DNA from: CAWAPD01 sp963783865
GTDB lineage: Bacteria > Actinomycetota > Thermoleophilia > UBA2241
Direction of reading: 5' to 3'
NCBI GenBank assembly: GCA_963783865.1
Contig: CAWAPD010000002.1
Span: 1 to 64,000, forward strand
Length of the DNA: 64,000 nt
Every line of letters begins with the position of its first letter. The stretch's first letter is position 1. The notes beneath the pieces are model-generated. The model searched no databases. It saw only the letters and a program-made list of their open reading frames with translations, and was not told the DNA's origin. This document shows positions 31,802 to 40,230 of the stretch, in pieces. The translations under genes and the position numbers were made by a program.

Positions 31802-33195
31802 TCAGCCTGCCCGGCCGTCAAGGGGGAGAGACAGTCGGCGACGGCCCTGGGGCCGGCGGGGCCGTACTCCGTGCCGACGGCGAACGTCCCGTTGTGCGGC
31901 TGGATCAGGAGCCCCAGGAAGGCGTCGGCGCCGCTGGCGGGTCCGTCGACCCGCCAGATCCTGTCGATGCCGATCGTCGTGTCGTCCAACACGAGGCGGA
32001 CGACGAGGGCGTTGCCCTCGGTGCCGGCCAGGTTCGTGTGCCACTCCCCGGTCACCCAGACCGCGCCGGTGGAGTCGGTCGTCACGGTGTTGGGGATGAG
32101 CCCATAGACGTCGGGGTCATAGTCGGCGGTGAGCATGGCCGACGCAGCCATCCCCGACCCGTCGGGCGCGATGAAGTCGAGATAGCCGGCCGTGAACTCG
32201 CCGGCTCCGTAGTCGGTCTCCGTCGTGCCGACGAGGATGACGCGGCCCTTGCCGTCGACCGTCATGTCGCGGACCGACGAGACGTCGCCGCCATCCGTCC
32301 ACGCCCAGGCCCTCTTGCCCGCGAGGTTGTACTTGGCGGCCACCGGGAAGTTCCGGTACTTGTAGAGGTCACCGGCCACGTAGACGGAGCTGCCCTTCAC
32401 CTTGAGGAAGTCGCCGCTGTACGAGATGCCCAGGCCGGTGACCGTGCGCTGCCAGACCTTGTGGCCCTTGGCGTCGATCTTGAGCGTCACCATCTGCGAC
32501 GAGCCCATCGTGCCGGCGCGGATCCCGGTCACGTAGGCGTTGCCGTTCGCGTCGACGCCGACACCCCTGAACGCGTCGTACAGCGACGTCGCCATGATGT
32601 ATTTCCAGCGCAGCTTGCCGGCCGGGCTGTACCTGAGCAGCACCGCGTCGTCGTAGCCGCCCGCGTTGCCGGTCCCGCCGGCGACCAGCAGGTCGCCGCC
32701 CTTCGTCACCACGGCCGCGAGGGGATAGTCGACCAGGTGCTTCGGGCCGTTCCAGCTCTTTTGCCACGACACGACCGGATTCCCTTTGGTGCTGTCCTTG
32801 CTGTACTTGACGATGTAGATGTCGCCGCCGTTGATGCCGTCCGCGCCGACCGCGTACAGGTCGCCGGCGGCGTCGGACTTGAGCAGGGAGAGCGAAGCGC
32901 CCATGGAGTCCGGGCCAAGGCGCGTGTCGGTCCAATATGTGGAGCCCTCGCTGTCGGCCGAGGTGTCGATGCGCGTCACCGTCCATTGCGCCTCCCAGCC
33001 GTCCCCGCCGGCGTAGAACGAGAAGCCGGGGCCGGGGGCCACGGCGCGGAAGGCCGGCACCGTCGCGTCGACGTACGGCGTCGTCCACGCCCAGTCGCCC
33101 TCGTTCGGCAAGGCGGCAGCCGTGGGCGCGTGCGCGAGTCCGAGAAGAGCCGGGATGAGCAGCGAGAGCAGCAGGGCCAATGTCGTCCGGCGCAT
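31802..33195 (-). CDS. Secreted beta-propeller protein, paralogue of 11941-13257
   Basis: The protein begins MRRTTLALLLSLLIPALLGL with a signal peptide. It has the same SBBP-like repeats: KSDAAGDLYAVGAD, VTKGGDLLVAGGTG, VDANGNAYVTGIR, VDGKGRVILVGTTE, TDSTGAVWVTGEW. It should be exported. The frame used for most of the protein runs past 31802 through the terminator palindrome to 31609. A shift of one base in the GGGGG run near 31823 would instead end it as SLPLDGRAG at the TGA 31802-31804, just before the palindrome. I give that end, with some doubt. Confidence 0.68.
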
Positions 33196-33284
33196 CGTGA
33201 GCCTCCGTTTCCGCCGCGGGCCAAGGATAGGCTCGATACTATCCTGTACGGACGCGCGGCGCGATGCTGCGGGCATGGACGCAA

Positions 33285-33409
33285 TGGACCTTCAGCGCCT
33301 CGGTCTACAAGGACCTGAGCCGCCTACCTCTTCCGATCCGCGAGCGCTGCCTTGTGCACGCAGCGTGAGCGTCATCTACATCCGGCACCGCAAGGACGCG
33401 TATCGGTGA
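33285..33409 (+). pseudogene. Decayed RelE-type toxin gene
   Basis: FSASVYKDLSRLPLPIRERC resembles the start of the intact RelE at 35230 (FKSSVEKDLRRLPAVARRRC). VSVIYIRHRKDAYR resembles its end (VVTIEYVRHRKDAYR). The middle 40 or so codons are missing and the two ends are in different frames. No antitoxin remains. Confidence 0.6.
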
Positions 33410-33417
33410 CGGCTGCT

Positions 33418-34230
33418 TTACGCCGCCCGCGATTGCTCCGCGCCTGGCTTGAGGGCCTCGATCAGCAGGGGGGCGAGGGCGACCGGCTGCACGGCGTGCG
33501 TCTGTCCTTTGATCGTCCGCTGCTCCCCGCTCGCGACCGACTCGGCGATCGTTCTCGCGGTCGTGCACATGAACGTGGGGCTCGCCCCGCCACAGACGGC
33601 GAGCACGGGGACCTGCACGCCGGCCAGCGTCTGGCGCGGTACGGCGATGCTCGGGCCGATGACCTCGCCATCGTAGGCGAGCGTCTGCGCGACGGCCTCG
33701 AAGCCCGGCCAGAACGGCGCCTGGCGCATCGCGGCGACCTGGTCGGGCGGCGCGCCGACGAGTTGGATGAAGAGCGCAACGGCGTCGCCGCGCCGCCCGT
33801 CGGCCAGCGCTTCGGACAGCGCGTTGCGGTAGTCGCGCCATCTCCCCTGGACCTTGGGGTCGTCGTTCCACGGCGCCTCGTAGCCGACGACCTTGGTGAT
33901 CTTGGCGCGGCCGAGCTTCCGGGCCGCATGCAGCGCCAGGCAGGCGCCCGACGATTGGCCGTGGAGGTACGCGTGACCGCCGGCGTGATCGATCAGCACC
34001 TCGATGTCGTCGATCTCCCGCTCGACCGCGTACGGCTGGGTGTCGCCGCTTTCACCGCGGCCGCGGCGGTCGTAGCTGTAGACTGCGAAGTGAGGCGCCA
34101 GGAGCGCCATGAGCTCTGGCCGCGACTCGCTTCGACGAGTCGTCAAGGCGCCGTCGACGAGGATCAGGGCCGGTCCGTTGCCCTGTACGTCGAAGGCGAT
34201 GGTCGTTCCGTCGCGTGAGGTGACGTTCAT
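33418..34230 (-). CDS. Alpha/beta-fold hydrolase
   Basis: The 270-residue protein has the fold marks TIAFDVQGNGPALILVDGAL, VYSYDRRGRGES and the nucleophile elbow GQSSG (AYLHGQSSGACLALHAA). The acid lies in the VLAVCGGASP region and the His in KGQTHAVQP. It is probably an esterase or lactonase; the substrate is not known. It is divergent from an SRPBCC protein, with an inverted repeat between them. Stop TAA. Confidence 0.82.
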   Translation of the reverse strand: MNVTSRDGTTIAFDVQGNGPALILVDGALTTRRSESRPELMALLAPHFAVYSYDRRGRGESGDTQPYAVEREIDDIEVLIDHAGGHAYLHGQSSGACLALHAARKLGRAKITKVVGYEAPWNDDPKVQGRWRDYRNALSEALADGRRGDAVALFIQLVGAPPDQVAAMRQAPFWPGFEAVAQTLAYDGEVIGPSIAVPRQTLAGVQVPVLAVCGGASPTFMCTTARTIAESVASGEQRTIKGQTHAVQPVALAPLLIEALKPGAEQSRAA

Positions 34231-34247
34231 GGGGATCGTCTCCTGTC

Positions 34248-34270
34248 CGTAGGTGCGGTCCGTACCTACG
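34248..34270. promoter_or_regulatory. Inverted repeat between divergent hydrolase and SRPBCC genes
   Basis: CGTAGGT and ACCTACG are separated by 9 bases, about 18 bases before the hydrolase start. The form suits a TetR-like dimer site. No regulator gene is adjacent, so the reading is tentative. Confidence 0.4.
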
Positions 34271-34412
34271 TTCCCCGGAATGACGGCGGTTGCGCCGTCT
34301 CACGAAGGCGTCGCACCTGCCCCGGCGGACACAGACACGATGCTGAGCGGCTTCTCCCGGACCCCATCGGGGAATGCCATGTGTGCAGCGCATACGACGA
34401 CGAGGTGACCCC

Positions 34413-34886
34413 ATGGCCACGGCAGCATCCACAGATGTCGACCGACGCGCGCCGGTCATAGCCCGCACCGAGGTCGAGATCGACGCCGAGCGGCAGGCGG
34501 TCTGGGACGTCCTGACGGACCTCGCGAGCTGGCCCGAGTGGAAGCCAGACGTCCGCTCGCTGTCGCTCCGCGGCCCGCTCGAGCCCGGCTCCACCTTCGT
34601 CTGGAAGGCCGGGCCCGGCAAGATCCACTCCCGGCTCGAGCAGGTCGATCCCCCACGCAAGATCGCCTGGAGCGGCCGCACTCTGGGCCTCAAGGCGGTC
34701 GACGTCTTCACGCTCGAAGCCCGGCCGGGCGGGACGCTGGTGGTGGAGGAGGAATCGTGGAGCGGCCTGCCTGCGCGTCTGCTGCCCTCCCGGATGCGCG
34801 CGACGTTGCAGACGTCGATCGAACGCGGTCTGCGTCAGCTCAAGGACGAGGTCGAGCGGCGCGAGAGGGCGATGGTCGCGGCGTGA
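34413..34886 (+). CDS. SRPBCC-family (polyketide cyclase/lipid-binding fold) protein
   Basis: The 157-residue protein has the START-like pattern TEVEIDAERQAVWDVLTDLA, then SWPEWKPDVRSLSLRG and the C-terminal helix LQTSIERGLRQLKDEVERRE. Such proteins bind a hydrophobic ligand in a deep pocket, and many are of unknown use. The ATG at 34413 has CGAGGTGA upstream. It is divergent from the hydrolase. Confidence 0.82.
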   Translation: MATAASTDVDRRAPVIARTEVEIDAERQAVWDVLTDLASWPEWKPDVRSLSLRGPLEPGSTFVWKAGPGKIHSRLEQVDPPRKIAWSGRTLGLKAVDVFTLEARPGGTLVVEEESWSGLPARLLPSRMRATLQTSIERGLRQLKDEVERRERAMVAA

Positions 34887-35051
34887 CGTGAACCGCCGTG
34901 GAGACCGATTGCAACCCCGCCTTCCATGTCGTCATCTCCATCGCCGAGGCGACGCCGCATAGCGTCGACTCGGGAGGTGAGCGAAGTGAGCCAGCGCAGT
35001 GAGGCGGCCGACGTGCCCGGTGGTAAACTCCGGGCAGGGAGGCTCATCGAC

Positions 35052-35243
35052 ATGACGTCGCGACGCAAGCAGTATCAGACCGACGCGCAAGGCAAGCGCA
35101 CCGCGGTCGTGGTGCCGATCGCCGAGTATGAGCAGATGCTCGAGGACCTCCACGATCTTGCGGTCATAGCCGAACGGCGCGACGAGCCGACGATCACCCG
35201 CGACGAGCTGCAGCGCCGGCTCGCCGAGGGTGAGGCCGTATAG
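35052..35243 (+). CDS. RelB/Phd-like antitoxin
   Basis: The 63-residue protein reads MTSRRKQYQTDAQGKRTAVV then VPIAEYEQMLEDLHDLAVIA, the short Phd/RelB form with an N-terminal DNA-binding part and a toxin-binding helix. It overlaps the next gene by 14 bases. Stop TAG. Confidence 0.8.
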   Translation: MTSRRKQYQTDAQGKRTAVVVPIAEYEQMLEDLHDLAVIAERRDEPTITRDELQRRLAEGEAV

Positions 35244-35490
35244 CCTCCACTTCAAGTCCTCCGTCGAGAAGGACCTCCGCCGGCTCCCCGCCGTGGCACG
35301 TCGGCGCTGCCTCGAGCGCATCGACGGCCTCGGCGCCGAACCGCGGCCACGGGGGGCGACTCGGCTCACAGGGAGCGAGCACTCGTATCGACTGCGGGTG
35401 AGCTCGTATCGCGTCGTGTTCCAGGTCGATGACGACGAGCGCGTCGTGACGATCGAGTACGTCAGGCACCGCAAAGACGCGTACAGATAG
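35230..35490 (+). CDS. RelE/ParE-family toxin
   Basis: The 86-residue protein (YSLHFKSSVEKDLRRLP ... YRLRVSSYRVVFQVDDDE ... VRHRKDAYR) is a typical RelE mRNA interferase, which cuts mRNA in the ribosome A site. The basic residues of RHRKDAYR are in the usual catalytic tail. The GTG start lies inside the antitoxin gene. A decayed relative is at 33285-33409. It lies 113 nt before mtbB. Confidence 0.85.
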   Translation: MRPYSLHFKSSVEKDLRRLPAVARRRCLERIDGLGAEPRPRGATRLTGSEHSYRLRVSSYRVVFQVDDDERVVTIEYVRHRKDAYR

Positions 35491-35603
35491 GGTCACGCCG
35501 ACCGCCCAGCAGCCACACCTTGCCACTGGGCGCGATTCCGGGTGTACTCGGCAGGTCACGACCGACGGTCCGGCTTCACACCGCGCGACGACGGGAGGCA
35601 CCC

Positions 35604-36998
35604 ATGGAACGGCGGATCGACACGCGGCTCGGCGACGGCTCGCGCGTGGAGATGACGCCCAGCGAGATCCGCGCCGACATCGAGGACGGCGCCGCCCAGG
35701 GCGCGAAACGCGCCAAGGCGGCGCCCCTCACACCCGACGAGGTCGACCACCTGCTCGACATCTTCACCTCGCCGGGGCGTATGACAGGCGTCGCCGCCGG
35801 CGACGAGGTCGTCCTCAGCTGCGACGGCTCGAGCGCCCTGCGCTCCTCCCGGCTCGACTGCCTGACCGAGGCCGAGCTCATGGGCGGGGACCTCTGCGAG
35901 CTGCAGCAGCAGGACTACTCCTACAAGGCGGTCAAGACGGTCGTCGCCACCGAGCAGCGGCTGATGCAGGAGGCGCAGTACCGCGTCACCATCCCCATCC
36001 AGTACGGAGCCCAGGCCGACCTGGGGCGCTACTCCGTGCCCGACGGTCCGGTGCCCAACTGGTCGCAGCTCCTGCCCGAGGGCCGCATCGACGAGGCGCG
36101 GGCCGCGCAGGAGGAGGCCGCCGCCGAGTCGGAGCAGGACATGTTCCGCGTCGCCGAGGCGATGTGGGAGGCCGGCGCCGACGGCATGAACTTCGACACG
36201 ACCGGCGCCGCCGGCGACGCCGACTTCCTCGCCGTGCTCAAGACCGTGCGCCGGCTGCGCGAGCGCTTCCCCGACCTGAGCATCGAGGTCGGCATGGCGT
36301 CGGAGTTCGTGCTCGGCATGCACGGCGAGCTCGAGTTCGAGGGCGTCAAGCTCGCCGGGCTCTGGCCGGTGGATCAGCTGAAGCTGCTCCAGGACGCCGG
36401 CGCCACGATCTTCGGACCGGCCGTCAACATCAACACCGGCCGCAGCGTGGCCTGGAACCTCGCTCGCGCGCTGGCCATCATCAAGCCCTGTATGGACGTC
36501 GCGACGATCCCCGTGCACCCAAACGCGGGCATGGGGGTCTGCGGGGTGCCGATGCATCCCTATCCGCCGATCGATTCCGTGGCGCGCGTGTCGCGCGCCT
36601 TCATCGAGATCCTGCGCATCGACGGTTTGTAGATGGGCGTCGGCGATACCTTGGGCGTGCACTTGGTGCACACGCTGGCCTCGGGGATGAACGGGATACG
36701 CAGCGCCGGAGACCTGGTGATGCGGATGGAGATGACCCGGGGCATGCGGCTCGAGAAGGCGAAGCGCTACGTCGCCGACCGGCTCGGCGTCTCGGCGCGC
36801 GACCTCTCGGACAGCGTGGTCATGCAGGACGTGCGCAGCGAGTTCGGCATCGGCCGCCTGACCGAGCTCGAGAGCGAGTGCGTGGGCGAGCCGACGGCGA
36901 TGGAGGCGAAGTTCAACATCGCCGAGCTGCTCGACCTGCCGATCAACTGCGTCGAGCGGTTCCGCGGACGCGTGCGCTCGCTGGGCGGCGACGGGTGA
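35604..36998 (+). CDS. mtbB: Dimethylamine methyltransferase with in-frame amber codon (predicted pyrrolysine)
   Basis: MtbB moves a methyl group from dimethylamine to its corrinoid protein MtbC. Read through one TAG (36630-36632), the frame gives 464 residues, near the 467 I recall for Methanosarcina MtbB, with the amber at position 343 (about 356 there). Before the TAG it reads HPYPPIDSVARVSRAFIEIL then RIDGL. After it comes MGVGDTLGVHLVHTLASGMN, GDLVMRMEMTRGMRL and AKRYVADRLGVSARDLSDSV, which is the MtbB C-terminal part without any gap. A stop there would remove the last quarter of the barrel. The ATG at 35604 has GGGAGG. The gene ends at TGA. No pylT, pylS, pylBCD, MtbC or MtbA gene is in the window, so decoding machinery must be elsewhere. 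TAG also ends many other genes here. Confidence 0.9.
36630..36632 (+). other. In-frame TAG, predicted pyrrolysine codon of mtbB
   Basis: The codon follows GACGGTTTG and is followed in frame by ATGGGCGTC. A small hairpin, GTGCAC-TTG-GTGCAC, lies at 36657-36671, 24 nt after it. The codons around it (GGT TTG TAG ATG, ACC TTG, TTG) are less GC-rich than the rest of the gene. Confidence 0.85.
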
Positions 36999-37088
36999 CC
37001 GCCTGATCGAGCGCGTGGAGCCGCCGGCCGGCGGGTAGACCCTCCTCACGCAACGAGCGGGCAGCGACCGCGAACCGAGGAGGGCGTC

Positions 37089-37673
37089 GTGACCGAACAG
37101 GAACTCTTCATCGTGGCCGACCAGGCGCTGCTGCGCGTGATCGAGCAGATCGGCGACGATCAGTGGGAGCTGGAGGTGCCGCGAGCGATCACGCCGCGCC
37201 GGCCGGCGACCTTGCGCGAGGTCGTCAACTACCACGCCTACGACGAGGCCTGGGTACCCGACACGCTCGCCGGCAAGACGATCGCCCAGGTCGGGGGCGC
37301 GCACGACGGCGACCTGCTCGGCGACGAGCCCAAGGCGGCGTTCGCCCGGCTCGTCGCCGCCGGGGTCGCCGCCGTGCGCACCCTCGACGACCCCGACAAG
37401 ACCGTCCACCTCTCGTACGGTGACTACCCCGCCCGCGAATACCTCCAGCACATCACCTACTTCCGCGGCAGCCGCGTGTACGACCTTTCCAAGTTCATCG
37501 GGGCCGACACGACGATGCCGCCGGACCTGGTGCGGGGCCTGTGGGAGATGCTGGTCCCCCACGCCGAGGAGTGGCGCGCGATCGGCGTGATGGGTCCGGC
37601 GGTCGATGTGCCTGAGGATGCGACGATGCAGGACCGGCTGCTGGGGTTGACGGGACGCGACCCGCAGGGCTAG
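37089..37673 (+). CDS. DinB/MDMPI-like four-helix protein
   Basis: The 194-residue protein has the DinB-like pattern: an N-terminal helix with the metal-site region (EQELFIVADQALLRVIEQIG), LREVVNYHAYDEAWVPDTLA with a His, and REYLQHITYFRGSRVYDLSK with a second His-bearing helix. This is the family of actinobacterial TIGR03083/86 proteins, related to mycothiol-dependent maleylpyruvate isomerase. The partner thiol or substrate is unknown. It follows mtbB by 90 nt. Its stop TAG shares bases with the stop of the convergent regulator gene. GAGGAGGG before the GTG. Confidence 0.75.
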   Translation: MTEQELFIVADQALLRVIEQIGDDQWELEVPRAITPRRPATLREVVNYHAYDEAWVPDTLAGKTIAQVGGAHDGDLLGDEPKAAFARLVAAGVAAVRTLDDPDKTVHLSYGDYPAREYLQHITYFRGSRVYDLSKFIGADTTMPPDLVRGLWEMLVPHAEEWRAIGVMGPAVDVPEDATMQDRLLGLTGRDPQG

Positions 37674-38761
37674 GCGGGAGCCGGCGACCTGGCCACCAGG
37701 GCCGCGAACGTGGCGGCCACCTCGAGGAGCTCGCCGTGCTCGGCCGTTGCCGGCTCGGGCAACACTAGCGTGATCTCGAGCCTGCCGCCCGCCGCGGCTA
37801 CGGTCCGTGCCAGGATGTGGGCGGCCTCGCTGCCGGCGGTGGTGGGGGCGGCGGCGGGGGCGGCATCGGCCGCCCCCGCCGCCGCCCCCACCACCTCGCC
37901 GTCGAGCGCGATCATCGCCGACCGCGCGCCGAACCCGTCACGCAGGGCCGCCGCCAGGTCGTCGAGCGACACCGGGACTCCGCGCGCGGGCGCGGCGTGC
38001 GCGACCGCATGGGCGAGAACGCCCATGCGATCGCGCACGCCGCGCAGGGCCGCATCCGCCTGGTTGGCGGCGTGGAACAGCTCGGCGTTGCGCAGCGCCA
38101 CGGCGGCCTGGCCGGCCAGCGCGGCGACCAGGCGCAGCTCCTGACGCGTGTACGTGCGCGAGCGCTCGCGGTCGAGCGCCTCGAGCAGCCCGACCGTGCG
38201 GCCCTGGTAGACCAGCGGGATCTCGAGCGTGCTCTTGTCGCCGTAGCGCCGGAGGTGCTCGCGGTCGGCGGGATCGGTGCGCGGGTCGTCGGCATTGATC
38301 ACGCCTGGCACCTGCTCGCGCATGCGCCGCAGGGTCCCGGGATACCGGTTGAGATCGAAGGTCCCCGCGGCCGACGTGCGCCTGCCGCGCGCGTCGTACT
38401 CGGCCAGCACGGTCACGGTGCCCGCCTCGGCGTCGTAGCTGCTGATGCCGCAGGTGTGGCAGCGGCAGAGCCGCGTGACCTGCCTGGCGATCTCGGCCAG
38501 CAGGTCGGTCTGGTCGAGCTTGCCGGCGACGGCCACCGAGGCCTCGACCAGCGTCTCGAGCTCGCGCTCGCGCGCCTGGCGCACGGCCATGTGGCTGGTG
38601 CCGCCGATCGCCCGCGCCAGCTCGAGCACGTCGTCGCGCGAGATGCGCCGGTGCCCGCCGGCCGTGCGCGTGCAGGGCAGCAGGCCGATCTCGGTCCACC
38701 GGCGCGCGGTGGCCGGGGTGACGCCGAGCAGGCGGGCGGCCTTGCCGACGCTGAGCATCAT
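37670..38761 (-). CDS. MerR-type HTH plus GAF-domain transcription regulator (copy B)
   Basis: The 363-residue protein is a close paralogue of the gene at 13957-15042: VGKAARLLGVTPATARRWTE, AGGHRRI, the RERELETLVEAS linker and a GAF domain with Cys99, Cys101, Cys104 (RLCRCHTC). It stands divergent from a second saccharopine-dehydrogenase-like gene, the same order as copy A. The C-terminal segment around GAAAGAADAAPAAAPTT is encoded by a perfect palindrome (37838-37895). GGAGATGTCGGG precedes ATGATG. Confidence 0.85.
   Translation of the reverse strand: MMLSVGKAARLLGVTPATARRWTEIGLLPCTRTAGGHRRISRDDVLELARAIGGTSHMAVRQARERELETLVEASVAVAGKLDQTDLLAEIARQVTRLCRCHTCGISSYDAEAGTVTVLAEYDARGRRTSAAGTFDLNRYPGTLRRMREQVPGVINADDPRTDPADREHLRRYGDKSTLEIPLVYQGRTVGLLEALDRERSRTYTRQELRLVAALAGQAAVALRNAELFHAANQADAALRGVRDRMGVLAHAVAHAAPARGVPVSLDDLAAALRDGFGARSAMIALDGEVVGAAAGAADAAPAAAPTTAGSEAAHILARTVAAAGGRLEITLVLPEPATAEHGELLEVAATFAALVARSPAPA
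37838..37895. repeat. 58-bp perfect intragenic palindrome in regulator B
   Basis: Arms of 27 bp (from GGTGGTGGGGGCGG) and a 4-nt loop make the longest stem I found. It lies in coding sequence and encodes an Ala-rich linker. A second inverted repeat (15 plus 10 bp arms, one mismatch) lies at 37990-38045 in the same gene. Confidence 0.9.
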
Positions 38762-38803
38762 CCCGACATCTCCAAGTTCGGAAGATTCTTGTAAGGCATC
38801 AGG

Positions 38804-38855
38804 TGAGATTTTCACGGTTTGTCGCCTTGTCCACAAGCCTGCATGCGAGTGTACT
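38804..38855 (+). promoter_or_regulatory. Candidate operator and promoter of dehydrogenase copy B
   Basis: TGAGATTTTCAC (38804-38815) matches a motif in the paralogous gap at 15106. Behind it, TTGTCC (38827-38832) and TGTACT (38850-38855) are 17 bp apart, giving a possible promoter with a leader of about 57 nt to the ATG at 38919. Confidence 0.35.
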
Positions 38856-38918
38856 GTCCACGACGTCTCGGAGATTCCGCGTCATCGGTCCGGAGAAATC
38901 GGCGAAGGAGCCACACGC

Positions 38919-40220
38919 ATGAAGGCACTGATCGTAGGCACCGGCGGCGTCGGCGAGTCGATGGCCGCCATCGGCAAGCGTCGCGACCCGAACGGCGAGC
39001 TCTTCGAGAAGATGGTGCTCGCCGACTACGACCTCGGGCGGGCCCAGAAGGCGTCGCAGCGCCTGGGCGAGCAGCGCTTCCCCGCCGAGCAGGTCGACGG
39101 CGGCGACCCCGACGCGGTCGCCGCCCTGGCCGAACGCTACGACGTCGACATCATCTGCAACATGCTGCCGGTCAACTACGCGATGCCGATGATGCACGCG
39201 GCGCTGAAGGCCGGCCGGCACTGCATGGACAGCGGCATGAGCCTCTCGGAGCCGCATCCGACCGACCCGTTCAACCAGGTCGGCAAGCTGCTCGGCTCCG
39301 ACCAGTTCACCCTGCACGACGAGTTCGAGAAGATCGGCAAGCTGGCCTTGCTCGGCCAGGGCATCGAGCCCGGCATGGCCGACTACTACGCCCGCTACGC
39401 CGCCGATCACTACTTCGACGAGATCGACGAGATCGGCATCCGCGACGGCGCCACGCTCGAGCTCCCCGGCCACAAGGGCATGGCCTTCGTCTTCTCGATC
39501 TGGGTGACGATCGAGGAGTGCACCAACCCCGCCGTGGTCTGGCAGGCCGACCGCGGCTTCTACACCGTCGAGCCCTTCAGCGAGCTCGAGAGCTTCGAGC
39601 TGCCGGGCGGCATCGGCTATCAGGAGATGGGCCACATCGAGCACGACGAGGTCGTGCACATCGGTCGCAACGCCCATCTGCTCAAGGACGTGAAGAAGGC
39701 GAGCTTCAAGTACGCGGTCGGCCAGGAGTTCATCGACGCCATCGAGGTGCTCAAATCGCTCAACCTGCACCGGACCGACCCGGTGGACTTCCGCGGCACG
39801 AAGATCAGCCCGAGGGACTTCGTCGCGGCCGTGGCGCCCGACCCGTCGGAGCTGTGCAAGGGCCTCGTCGGCATCACGTCGTCGGGGACCTGGGTCAGGG
39901 GCAAGAAGGACGGCCTGGAGCGCCAGGTCTACCTCTACCAGCTCGCCGACGCCGAGGAGGTGCTCGGCCGGCTCGGCACCCAGGTGATCACCGCCCAGAC
40001 CGCGTTCACGGCCGTCATCACCCTCGAGATGCTGGCCACGGGCAAACTCGCCGGCTACAGGGGCAACCCCGAGAGCGGCGTGCGCTCACCCGAGGAGTTC
40101 TGCGCCGACCCCTACGTCGCCCTGATGGCCGGCTACGAGTTCCCCGGCGCGGTCATGGAGATGGAGTCCGAGTACAGGCGGGCGCACGAAGCAGCGGCGC
40201 TGACGGCGCCACTGGGCTAG
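38919..40220 (+). CDS. Saccharopine-dehydrogenase-like NAD(P) oxidoreductase (copy B)
   Basis: The 433-residue protein is a close paralogue of 15360-16667: MKALIVGTGGVGESMAAIGK, GQGIEPGMADYYARYAADHY, HIGRNAHLLKDVKKASFKYA and EFCADPYVALMAGYEFPGA. Like copy A it resembles lysine 6-dehydrogenase and carboxyspermidine dehydrogenase by layout. The substrate-facing early loop differs: MDSGMSLSEPHPTDP here, IDTAICEDPTPAETG in copy A, so the two may use different amines. Divergent regulator; mtbB lies on the other side of that regulator. GAAGGAG before the ATG. Confidence 0.82.
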   Translation: MKALIVGTGGVGESMAAIGKRRDPNGELFEKMVLADYDLGRAQKASQRLGEQRFPAEQVDGGDPDAVAALAERYDVDIICNMLPVNYAMPMMHAALKAGRHCMDSGMSLSEPHPTDPFNQVGKLLGSDQFTLHDEFEKIGKLALLGQGIEPGMADYYARYAADHYFDEIDEIGIRDGATLELPGHKGMAFVFSIWVTIEECTNPAVVWQADRGFYTVEPFSELESFELPGGIGYQEMGHIEHDEVVHIGRNAHLLKDVKKASFKYAVGQEFIDAIEVLKSLNLHRTDPVDFRGTKISPRDFVAAVAPDPSELCKGLVGITSSGTWVRGKKDGLERQVYLYQLADAEEVLGRLGTQVITAQTAFTAVITLEMLATGKLAGYRGNPESGVRSPEEFCADPYVALMAGYEFPGAVMEMESEYRRAHEAAALTAPLG

Positions 40221-40230
40221 AGAAGGACCT

